Shown here piece by piece: positions 1 to 5,586 of a stretch of DNA of 5,586 nucleotides. A program made the position numbers and the translations under genes. The notes beneath the pieces are model-generated. The model was given only the letters and a program-made list of their open reading frames with translations, searched no databases and was not told the origin of the DNA. Numbering within the stretch: position 1 is the first letter of the stretch; each line of letters starts with the position of its first letter. This DNA comes from Vicinamibacteria bacterium (GTDB lineage: Bacteria; Acidobacteriota; Vicinamibacteria; Fen-336; JAGNNV01). The stretch is taken from positions 1 to 5,586 of the forward strand of contig JAENWE010000229.1 of NCBI GenBank assembly GCA_016650185.1, given 5' to 3'.

Positions 1-294
1 CGCCACCAGCACATCGACGAGTTCATCGTTCTGCAACCGGTACCGGCCCGACCGCCGAGCCTCCAAAGGCGTGCGGTCCGGAATCAACTCGAACGGAAGC
101 GCTTCTGCGTTGAGTCGTTCGATGTCGTCGATGTGGATCCAGAAGTCGTAGTCCGCAGTCATCACCGGAATGCCGAGTGCGATCAGGGCGCGCCGGCCGA
201 TAAGGAGCGCGCGAAGGCCGCTCGCACTGATGGCGCGGAAGAAAAGCGCTTCGTCGAACTCAGACCCTTTCACCAAGGTTAGATTAGCCTCCAT
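1..294 (-). CDS. Nucleotidyltransferase-fold protein, N-terminal 98 residues (runs off left edge)
   Basis: The reading frame is open from an ATG at 294-292 to the window edge, so only the N-terminus is visible. The 98 residues have the look of the nucleotidyltransferase (Pol beta-like, AbiEii/MNT-like) superfamily. A helix containing IGRRALIALG (32-41) is followed by TADYDFW (46-52), which supplies the paired acidic residues D48 and D50. A later ELVDVLV (91-97) offers D94 as the third metal ligand. Family members usually have GG or GS where this one has G33-R34, a possible departure. An in-frame TGA lies shortly upstream with no other ATG between, which fixes the start. The start overlaps the end of the broken small reading frame at 284-498 by 11 bases, an arrangement typical of coupled gene pairs. 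Such proteins may be toxins or housekeeping transferases. Substrate and role cannot be told from this fragment. The superfamily is fairly sure, the function is unknown. Confidence 0.72.
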   Translation of the reverse strand, partial: MEANLTLVKGSEFDEALFFRAISASGLRALLIGRRALIALGIPVMTADYDFWIHIDDIERLNAEALPFELIPDRTPLEARRSGRYRLQNDELVDVLVA

Positions 295-498
295 CCGTCG
301 AGTCTGCCATGGTCAGGCGCAGCAAGCCCATGCCGCCGCCATAGCCATTGCGAAGGCCCCATTGTTCCTGCTTGGCCTGAAGCAACCCCCCGAGAGACCT
401 CTGCCGTTGGCAGCCATTCGAATGCCTCCGCGCGGTGACGACGCAGGGGCGGATATGTTTCGCTCGACGAGTTCATCAAGGTTCTGCAGCGTCGCCCA
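284..498 (-). pseudogene. Probable frameshifted remnant of a small (about 71-residue) gene upstream of the nucleotidyltransferase
   Basis: No single frame is convincingly coding here, but two adjacent frames give protein-like halves that join at a run of six Gs (386-391). The first half includes WATLQNLDELVER, and the second includes LLQAKQEQWGLRNGYGGG and GLLRLTMADSTDGG before a TAA at 286-284. Adding one G to the run would join them as LSGGLLQAKQ. The joined product would be about 71 residues, probably helical, and its stop overlaps the downstream nucleotidyltransferase start. No ATG, GTG or TTG start lies in the frame of the first half. The gene therefore seems to have lost its start as well, unless another indel lies near 499, where an ATG sits one frame off. 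I do not recognise the family. A small partner or antitoxin-like protein for the nucleotidyltransferase is only a guess from position. Sequencing error in the G run is an alternative to true decay. Confidence 0.42.
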
Positions 499-499
499 T

Positions 500-1138
500 T
501 CACCCCCGCGGCCTCGGCGTGTAGTACTGTGTGCCGCCCGACAACGTCCGAAGCTGCTTCAGCAGATCGTCCACATCCTCCGCCCGCTTCGAAAAATTCA
601 CGTCCTCGGTGTTCACCACCAGCAACGGTGTCGCGTCGTAGTGGAAGTAGTAGTGGTTATAGGCCTGACCCAACTCCGCGATGTAGTCGCGCGCGATGCT
701 GCGCTCCTCGGGTCGGCCCCGGCTTTGAATCCTCCGCATCAGGATGTCGGTGGGCGCTTGCAGGTAGATGACCACATCCGGCTTCGGCAGTCCCTCCGAC
801 AACGCCCCGTAAAGCTTGTCGAAGATCGACAGGTCGGAGTCGTCCAGGTTGAGATACGCGAAAAGCCGACTCTTCTCGAAGACGTAATCGGCCACCAGCG
901 TATCGGCGAATAGTTTTCTCTGGACCAACTCGCGCTGCTGGCGATAGCGAGAAAGCAGAAAGAAGACCTCGGTCTGAAAAGCCGAGTGCGCCTTGCCGTC
1001 GTAGAAAGGCTTCAGGAAAGGATTTTCTTCCCATTCCTCCAGAACCTGGGTGGCGTCGAGACGCTCCGCCAAAGCCTCCACCAGGGTGGTTTTCCCAACG
1101 CCGATCACACCCTCAATGGCGATATAGCGGAACTTCAT
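500..1138 (-). CDS. Deoxyribonucleoside kinase (dCK/dGK family)
   Basis: This cytosolic kinase should phosphorylate deoxynucleosides to deoxynucleoside monophosphates with ATP or another NTP, in nucleotide salvage. From the ATG at 1138 it is 212 residues, the usual length for the family. The P-loop is GVIGVGKT (10-17). LEEWEENPFLKPFY (33-46) carries the acidic residues that serve as catalytic base in the family. FQTEVFFLLSRYRQ (54-67) lines the substrate site, and ADYVFEKSRLFA (83-94) corresponds to the conserved region around the family's ERS/DRS motif. The arginine-rich lid is RRIQSRGRPEER (135-146), and LLVVNT (172-177) is the usual late strand. I prefer the start at 1138 because MKFRYIAIEG begins right at the first beta strand and a purine-rich AGAAGAAGG precedes it. 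Starts at 1153 (ATG) and 1171 (GTG) are in frame but add a poor leader. Whether dG, dA or dC is preferred cannot be read. It diverges from the TetR gene and shows no functional link to the fatty-acid genes. Confidence 0.93.
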   Translation of the reverse strand: MKFRYIAIEGVIGVGKTTLVEALAERLDATQVLEEWEENPFLKPFYDGKAHSAFQTEVFFLLSRYRQQRELVQRKLFADTLVADYVFEKSRLFAYLNLDDSDLSIFDKLYGALSEGLPKPDVVIYLQAPTDILMRRIQSRGRPEERSIARDYIAELGQAYNHYYFHYDATPLLVVNTEDVNFSKRAEDVDDLLKQLRTLSGGTQYYTPRPRG

Positions 1139-1225
1139 GCCTTCTTCTGGCATTCTAAGGTGTTCATTCACAGGGATCGACCCTCGCCATCCGAGTTCGG
1201 CGTGTCGACCAGAAAGCGCTCAGAC
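1139..1225. promoter_or_regulatory. Divergent intergenic region with candidate operator half-sites
   Basis: These 87 bases separate the start of the deoxynucleoside kinase (leftward) from the start of the TetR regulator (rightward), so promoters for both are expected here. Visible symmetric elements are CCGA-GT-TCGG (1191-1200), AGGG-N5-CCCT (1172-1184) and the palindrome GTCGAC (1204-1209). TCGACC occurs twice, at 1177-1182 and 1205-1210. TCATTCA at 1164-1170 equals one half of the Bacillus FadR consensus as I remember it, but the other half is absent. I cannot pick out convincing -35 and -10 boxes. If the kinase starts at 1171 or the regulator at the in-frame GTG at 1202, part of this region would be coding. 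Operator function is inference. Confidence 0.4.
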
Positions 1226-1861
1226 ATGGCTCGAAAACCCGAGGGAGACAAAAGGCGCCAGATTCTGGAGGGCGCGGTGGCCGTCTTCGCCCAAAAAGGC
1301 TACTTCACCGCCCGGGTGAGCGACATCGCAGGGTCGGCCGGGGTGGCCGATGGCACCATCTATCTGTACTTCAAGAACAAGGAAGACATCATCGTCTCCC
1401 TCTTCGCAGACGTTCTCGAACGGCATCTGGCCCGGGCGAAGGAGGAGATTGAAGGCGCCCGCACCCCCCGCCGGAAGCTCCTGGCCATTGCCCGGCATCA
1501 CCTGGCCGCCTTGAGCGAGCGCCGCGACGTGGCCATCCTGTTTCAGACCGAACTGCGACAGTCGACGCTCATGTCGCGGCTTTCTTCCAAGGAACTGCGC
1601 AGCTACTTCGAACTGCTTTCGAAAGTGATCGAAGAAGGGCAGGGGACCGGCGCTTTCCGGCCCGAGCTGCCGCGGAGCCTGGTGGTGCAGTCATTTTTCG
1701 GCGCCCTTGATGAGCTAGTTACATCATGGATACTCTCCCCGACCCACTACAATCTCGTTGATTTGGCGGAGCCCGTGACCGACCTGTTTCTGGGCGGTCT
1801 CGATGCGCGTCCAAAGCGACCCAGAACGAAACGCCTCGCGAAGAGCGGAGATCGTAAGTGA
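1226..1861 (+). CDS. TetR/AcrR-family transcriptional regulator, FadR (YsiA)-like
   Basis: This is a DNA-binding repressor of 211 residues, a normal TetR length. The N-terminal TetR domain spans roughly residues 8-56, with AVAVFAQKGY (17-26) followed by the helix-turn-helix from VSDIAGSAGV through ADGTIYLYFKNKED (31-54). The ADGTIYLYFKNKED form and the later FQTELRQS, EEGQGTGAFRPEL and FFGALDEL segments resemble the Bacillus FadR/YsiA group. Members of that group bind long-chain acyl-CoA and release fatty-acid degradation operons. The last 20 or so residues form a lysine/arginine-rich tail. The ATG at 1226 places the helix-turn-helix at the usual distance. An in-frame GTG at 1202 would add eight residues and cannot be excluded. 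The stop overlaps the GTG start of the acyl-CoA synthetase by four bases, so regulator and enzyme are probably co-transcribed and coupled. An acyl-CoA-responsive, autoregulated repressor is the most likely reading, but the ligand is inferred. Confidence 0.92.
   Translation: MARKPEGDKRRQILEGAVAVFAQKGYFTARVSDIAGSAGVADGTIYLYFKNKEDIIVSLFADVLERHLARAKEEIEGARTPRRKLLAIARHHLAALSERRDVAILFQTELRQSTLMSRLSSKELRSYFELLSKVIEEGQGTGAFRPELPRSLVVQSFFGALDELVTSWILSPTHYNLVDLAEPVTDLFLGGLDARPKRPRTKRLAKSGDRK
1847..1861 (+). promoter_or_regulatory. Ribosome binding site and GTGA stop/start overlap fixing the synthetase start
   Basis: GGAG at 1847-1850 lies inside the end of the TetR gene, seven bases before the GTG at 1858-1860. 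That GTG overlaps the regulator's TGA at 1859-1861. Together they support a GTG start for the acyl-CoA synthetase and translational coupling to the regulator. Confidence 0.75.
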
Positions 1862-3654
1862 CCGAGACACTCTCAGAAATTTTCTACCGGTCCGTCGATC
1901 AGTATCAGAAGCCCGATCACCTGAAGGTGAAAAGGGGCAAAATCTGGACGCCGATCTCGTCCGCGGAATTCCGGACCGCGGTCGAGGAAGTGGCGGCGGG
2001 CTTTGAAAGCCTCGGCCTCAAGCCCGCTGAGCGCGTGGCCATCCTCGGCGAAAACCGGCCGGAGTGGGCCTATGCCGATCTGGCCGCCCTCTGCATCCGA
2101 GGGACCGTGGTCACGATCTATCCCTCGCTCCCCCCGAATCAGATTCTCTACATCCTCAAGGACAGCGGGGCGCGCATCGTGGTGGCCTCGAATCCGGCCC
2201 AGGCCGAGAAGGTTCTTTCGGTGAAGTCGGACGCGCCCGATCTTCAGCATGTGATCGTCATGGACGACACCGCGGTGTTTGGGACCCAGTCGCTTGCCGC
2301 GGTGCGCGAGGTGGGGCGTCGCGCCCTCGCCCTCGACAAAGATCTCATTCGGCGTCGCGCCGCGACCGTGCGTCCAGATGATCTGGCCACGTTGATCTAC
2401 ACGTCGGGCACCACCGGCGACCCCAAGGGCGTGATGCTGACCCACGCCAACCTTGGGTCGAACATCGCCACCTGCGCCCAGGCGATCTTCGCCATTCTGG
2501 GGCCGGCCGATTCGGTGCTTTCGTTCCTGCCGTTGTGCCACGTTTTCGAGCGAATGGGCGGTCAGTTCGTCATGCTGAAACGTGGCGTCACCATCGCCTA
2601 CGCGGAGGCGTTCGACAAGGTCCCCCAGAACCTGGCCGAGATCAAGCCCACCATCCTGATTTCCGTGCCGCGGCTTTACGAGAAGGTGATGGCGAAGGTA
2701 CGCGACAAGGTAGCCACCGCTCCGCCGCTCCGAAAACGGCTGTTCGCGTTCGCCGAGGCCACCGGCCGCGCGGTATTTGAGGCCGGCCAGCGGGGGGAGA
2801 AGCCGTCGCCGTGGCTCGCCTTCAAGTACGGCCTCGCCGATCGTCTGGTCCTGGCCAAAGTCCGCGCTGGCCTGGGCGGAAAGATCAAGATCGCGGTTTC
2901 CGGGGGCGCAGCCTTGCCGAAGGAGATCGGCTTGTTTTTCGGAGCCATGGGCCTTCCCGTCCTCGAGGGGTACGGTCTTACCGAGACTTCACCGGTCATC
3001 GCGGTCAATACCCCCTGGGACAACCGGCAGGGGAGCGTGGGCAAGGTGATCGGCGGAGTTGAGGTGACGATCGCCACCGACGGCGAGATCCTGACCCGCG
3101 GTCCCCACGTGATGCGAGGCTACTTCAACAAGCCGGAGGCGACCGCGGAAGTGATCGACAAGGAGGGCTACTTTCACACCGGCGATATCGGCCGTCTCGA
3201 CGCGGACGGGTACCTGTACATCACCGACCGCAAGAAGGACCTGATCGTGACCTCAGCAGGCAAAAACCTCGCCCCTCAGCCGATCGAGAACATCCTGAAG
3301 ACCCATCCGCTGATCGCGGAGATCGTCATGGTTGGCAATGCCCGCAATTATCCGACCGCCCTGGTGGTCCCGAATTTCGAGAACCTGTCGCGGCTGGCCG
3401 GCGAGAACGGCGTTGCGAAGGCCTCGCGGGAAGAGCTGGTCACGAACCCGCGCGTCATCGAACTGGTGGAGCACGCCATCGCCTCCATGTCGAAGGATCT
3501 GGCCCAGTACGAGAAGATCAAGAAGATCACCCTTCTTCCCATCGAGTTCTCTATCGATGCCGGCGAACTGACTCCAACCCTGAAGGTCAAGCGGAGGGTG
3601 GTGGAAGCCAAGTACAAAGACCTGATCGATCGGATGTACGCGCACGGCGCGTAG
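1858..3654 (+). CDS. Long-chain fatty acid--CoA ligase (AMP-forming acyl-CoA synthetase)
   Basis: The enzyme activates fatty acids in two steps, first acyl-AMP from ATP and then acyl-CoA, usually at the inner face of the membrane. It has 598 residues, the usual length of the bacterial LACS group (COG1022-like). The P-loop is YTSGTTGDPKG (181-191). The adenine/acyl-pocket motif is GYGLTETSP (371-379). TGD (441-443) binds the ribose, and the hinge region is DRKKDLIVTSAGKNLAP (457-473). The C-terminal catalytic lysine is likely K576 within LTPTLKVKRR (571-580). ENRPEWAYADLAAL (65-78) is typical of the N-terminal domain. All core motifs are intact, and there is no signal peptide or obvious membrane helix. 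It starts at a GTG overlapping the TetR stop and is followed after 38 bases by an acyl-CoA dehydrogenase that would use its product. Chain-length preference cannot be read. Medium-chain or unusual acids remain possible. Confidence 0.95.
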   Translation: MTETLSEIFYRSVDQYQKPDHLKVKRGKIWTPISSAEFRTAVEEVAAGFESLGLKPAERVAILGENRPEWAYADLAALCIRGTVVTIYPSLPPNQILYILKDSGARIVVASNPAQAEKVLSVKSDAPDLQHVIVMDDTAVFGTQSLAAVREVGRRALALDKDLIRRRAATVRPDDLATLIYTSGTTGDPKGVMLTHANLGSNIATCAQAIFAILGPADSVLSFLPLCHVFERMGGQFVMLKRGVTIAYAEAFDKVPQNLAEIKPTILISVPRLYEKVMAKVRDKVATAPPLRKRLFAFAEATGRAVFEAGQRGEKPSPWLAFKYGLADRLVLAKVRAGLGGKIKIAVSGGAALPKEIGLFFGAMGLPVLEGYGLTETSPVIAVNTPWDNRQGSVGKVIGGVEVTIATDGEILTRGPHVMRGYFNKPEATAEVIDKEGYFHTGDIGRLDADGYLYITDRKKDLIVTSAGKNLAPQPIENILKTHPLIAEIVMVGNARNYPTALVVPNFENLSRLAGENGVAKASREELVTNPRVIELVEHAIASMSKDLAQYEKIKKITLLPIEFSIDAGELTPTLKVKRRVVEAKYKDLIDRMYAHGA

Positions 3655-3680
3655 ACGCGGGATCCAACCCACATTTCTTT

Positions 3681-3685
3681 GAGGA
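3681..3685 (+). promoter_or_regulatory. Ribosome binding site of the acyl-CoA dehydrogenase
   Basis: GAGGA sits seven bases upstream of the ATG at 3693, in the 38-base gap after the synthetase stop. It fixes the dehydrogenase start and lets this gene be translated independently of the coupled pair upstream. The short gap shows no promoter or terminator. Confidence 0.75.
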
Positions 3686-3692
3686 TACGTTC

Positions 3693-5471
3693 ATGACTAG
3701 CGAAACCGTTCTGGCGGTGGCCGCAAAAGGAGGCGACTTTCTGATCGAGGATCGCTCTCCCCGGGACATCTTCACCCCTGAGGACTTCACCGAAGAGCAG
3801 ATCATGCTCGCCCAGACCGCGCGAGATTTCATGCAGAAGGACGTTCTGCCGAAGACGGCGGAAATCCTCAAGCTCAACTACGAGACCATCCGCGAACTGA
3901 TGAAGAAGGCGGGTGAGATCGGTCTGCTCGCCATCGAAGTGCCCGAGGCGTATGGGGGTCTGGCCCTGGGCAAGGTGACGGGCGCCCTCGCCTCTGAGAT
4001 CTCGGCCATGGAGGGGAGCTGGGCGGTCACGTTCATGGGCCACACCGGAATCGGCACCCTGCCCATTACGTACTTCGGCACCGACGAGCAGAAAGCGAAG
4101 TACTTGCCGAAGTTCGGCACCGGGGAATGGATCAGCTCCTATTCACTCTCCGAGGCGTCGTCCGCCTCAGACGCTCTGAACGCGAAGGCCCGTGCGGTGC
4201 TGTCGCCCGACGGTAAGAACTGGATTCTGAACGGCGAGAAGATGTGGCTGACCAACGGCGGCTTCGCCGATGTCTACATCACCTTCGCCAAGGTCGACGG
4301 CGAGCAGTTCACCGCTTTCATCATCGATAAGGGCTCGCCCGGCGTCTCGCTCGGGCCCGAGGAGCGCAAGCTGGGCATCAAGGGCAGTTCCACTCGCCCG
4401 GTGATTCTTCAAGACGCCGTCATTCCCAAGGAGAACCTGCTCGGCGAGATCGGCAAGGGCCACAAGATCGCCTTCAACATCCTCAACATCGGGCGGTTCA
4501 AGCTGGGGGCCGGCTGTGTGGGCGGCTCGACGGTCGCATTGAAGGCGGCCTGTGAATACGCGAAGGAACGCAGCGCTTTCGGCAAGAAGATCGCCGATTT
4601 CGGCCTGATCCAATCGAAGATCGGCGAGATGACCTCACGCATCTTCGCCGCCGAGTCGATGGCCTACCGCACCGCCGGCATGATCGACGCGAATCTCGAG
4701 GGCGTGCACGACAACGCCACGTCCTTGAAGCGCATCGAGGAATACGACGCCGAGTGCTCGATGGTGAAGGTGTTTTGTTCCGAAGTCCTCGACCACGTGG
4801 TCGACGAATCCGTCCAGATTCTGGGCGGCGCCGGCTACGTAGAGGACTATCCGGTCGAGCGGTACTATCGCGACGCGCGCATCAATCGGATCTTTGAGGG
4901 TACGAACGAGATCAATCGGCTATTGGTCCCGGGCCGGATGGTTCGTCGGGCCTTGAGTGGCGCCTTGCCCATCTTTGATGCCGCCATGGCGCTCCTCGAC
5001 GAGCCGCGTCCCGAAGGCCGTCCCTCCGCGACCGATGCGGGCTTCCTGGCCGCCGAAGTCCGGCTGACCAAGGGCGCCAAGAAGATATCGCTCATGCTCC
5101 TTGCCCTCGCGGCGCAGAAGTTCCAGGCGAAGCTGCAGGATCAACAAGAGGTGATGGGCTTCTTCGCCGATGTGGCCATCGACACCTACGCTCTCGAGAG
5201 CGCCCTGCTCCGAACCCAGAAGAAGGCCGAGCGTGACGGCGAAGCCACGGCCGGGCCGTTTGTGGCGGCTCTGCAGGTCTTCGCGGAAGGAGCAGTGAGC
5301 CGGATCGAAGCCGCGGCCCGTCAGGCCCTACCCACCATCGAAAGCGGCGACATGCTCGCAACCTGCATGGAGGGCGTGGCCCGTTTCACCGACCGTCAGC
5401 CCGTCGCCACCATCCCGCTGCGCCGTTCTCTCGCTGCCTTGACCCTGGATAAAGACGGCTATCCCTTCTAG
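3693..5471 (+). CDS. Acyl-CoA dehydrogenase, large form with C-terminal extension (VLCAD/FadE-like)
   Basis: This FAD enzyme should oxidise acyl-CoA to trans-2-enoyl-CoA, the first oxidative step of beta-oxidation, passing electrons to electron-transfer flavoprotein. It has 592 residues against about 380-400 for short- and medium-chain enzymes. The length matches the VLCAD/ACAD9 and Bacillus FadE (YusJ) type, whose extra C-terminal helical domain here covers about 425-592. The N-terminal helical domain is about 30-145, and the middle beta domain (145-255) includes MWLTNGGFAD (184-193). The helical C-domain includes RSAFGKKI (293-300) and ILGGAGYVEDYPVERYYRDA (376-395). The catalytic base is probably E402 in IFEGTNEINR (400-409), the VLCAD-type position. 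The FAD-loop motif is SLSEASSASDA (151-161) where the family usually has LTEPxxGSDA. No ETF gene is visible. It is the third gene of the cluster and directly follows the acyl-CoA synthetase. Long-chain preference is inferred from length and context. Confidence 0.95.
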   Translation: MTSETVLAVAAKGGDFLIEDRSPRDIFTPEDFTEEQIMLAQTARDFMQKDVLPKTAEILKLNYETIRELMKKAGEIGLLAIEVPEAYGGLALGKVTGALASEISAMEGSWAVTFMGHTGIGTLPITYFGTDEQKAKYLPKFGTGEWISSYSLSEASSASDALNAKARAVLSPDGKNWILNGEKMWLTNGGFADVYITFAKVDGEQFTAFIIDKGSPGVSLGPEERKLGIKGSSTRPVILQDAVIPKENLLGEIGKGHKIAFNILNIGRFKLGAGCVGGSTVALKAACEYAKERSAFGKKIADFGLIQSKIGEMTSRIFAAESMAYRTAGMIDANLEGVHDNATSLKRIEEYDAECSMVKVFCSEVLDHVVDESVQILGGAGYVEDYPVERYYRDARINRIFEGTNEINRLLVPGRMVRRALSGALPIFDAAMALLDEPRPEGRPSATDAGFLAAEVRLTKGAKKISLMLLALAAQKFQAKLQDQQEVMGFFADVAIDTYALESALLRTQKKAERDGEATAGPFVAALQVFAEGAVSRIEAAARQALPTIESGDMLATCMEGVARFTDRQPVATIPLRRSLAALTLDKDGYPF

Positions 5472-5515
5472 TGTGGTGACCCTCAAATAGCTATACCACT
5501 GGAGCGCCGATGCAT

Positions 5516-5585
5516 CCCGGATCGCCGCGTTGCTCGTCGTTGCATATGTTCAATATGCGGCCTCCTCGGCGCCTTGCGCTCCGGG
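5516..5585 (+). repeat. Long imperfect hairpin, probable dispersed intergenic repeat or 3'-end structure
   Basis: Three nested stems share one axis. The outer arms CCCGGATCGC (5516-5525) and GCGCTCCGGG (5576-5585) pair at 9 of 10 positions. The middle arms GCGTTG (5527-5532) and CGGCGC (5567-5572) pair fully if two G-U pairs are allowed. The inner arms GCATAT (5542-5547) and ATATGC (5553-5558) pair perfectly around GTTCA. No T-run is seen before the window ends, so it is not a standard intrinsic terminator. It begins 44 bases after the dehydrogenase stop. The pattern resembles intergenic palindromic repeats of many proteobacteria, but copy number cannot be judged from one window, and the element may extend past the edge. 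Confidence 0.55.
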
Positions 5586-5586
5586 C

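Noticed and set aside
279..503. Minus-strand 74-codon frame starting at a GTG overlapping the kinase stop
   Set aside because: The GTGA overlap is tempting, but the product is low in recognisable structure. The other two frames here give more protein-like segments that join at the G run, so I prefer the frameshifted reading.
170..913. Long plus-strand open frame of 247 codons
   Set aside because: Most of it is antisense to the well-supported deoxynucleoside kinase and the rest to the nucleotidyltransferase and the remnant. The product is arginine- and proline-rich with no recognisable domain.
986..1225. N-terminal extension of the TetR frame back to 986
   Set aside because: It runs antisense through the kinase gene. 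The TetR domain begins right after the ATG at 1226, so the extra residues are not needed.
1873..2541. Minus-strand 222-codon frame
   Set aside because: It is a high-GC antisense shadow of the acyl-CoA synthetase, whose motifs are complete in the plus frame.
3348..4043. Minus-strand 231-codon frame spanning the synthetase/dehydrogenase junction
   Set aside because: It is antisense to two well-supported genes and has no domain features.
5473..5499. GTGGT (5473-5477) and ACCAC (5495-5499) as an intrinsic terminator after the dehydrogenase
   Set aside because: The stem is only five base pairs with a 17-base loop and no following T-run, too weak to call.
1..5586. CRISPR array, tRNA, rRNA, insertion sequence or phage genes
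   Set aside because: I saw no spaced direct repeats, cloverleaf signatures, transposase motifs or phage-like genes in the window.

Overview
This is a GC-rich window from a bacterial chromosome. The gene content and protein style suggest a deltaproteobacterium-like lineage, possibly Myxococcota. That placement is an inference from a monomeric deoxynucleoside kinase beside a fatty-acid-degradation cluster with a 592-residue acyl-CoA dehydrogenase. No ribosomal or other marker gene is present to confirm it.

The left third is read from the minus strand. A deoxyribonucleoside kinase (500-1138) is followed downstream by about 215 bases that look like a broken small gene (about 284-498). Next comes the start of a nucleotidyltransferase-fold protein that runs off the left edge (1-294). 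The broken gene and the nucleotidyltransferase overlap by 11 bases, as translationally coupled pairs do. The small gene reads through only if one G is restored to a G6 run, and it has no in-frame ATG, GTG or TTG start.

The right two thirds are read from the plus strand and form a compact fatty-acid activation and oxidation cluster. It holds a TetR/AcrR regulator of the FadR (YsiA) type (1226-1861), a long-chain acyl-CoA synthetase (1858-3654) and a large acyl-CoA dehydrogenase (3693-5471). Regulator and synthetase overlap by four bases (GTGA). The dehydrogenase follows after 38 bases with a strong ribosome binding site. The likely logic is that fatty acids are activated to acyl-CoA and then dehydrogenated to trans-2-enoyl-CoA, while the TetR protein senses acyl-CoA and controls its own operon. 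The 87-base gap between the diverging kinase and regulator genes probably holds promoters for both.

After the dehydrogenase, the last 70 bases fold into a long three-tier imperfect hairpin (5516-5585). It resembles a dispersed intergenic repeat or a 3'-end structure. I see no RNA gene, CRISPR array, insertion sequence or clearly novel multigene system. The points most worth a second look are the frameshifted small gene plus nucleotidyltransferase pair, the altered FAD-loop motif in the dehydrogenase, and the terminal hairpin.
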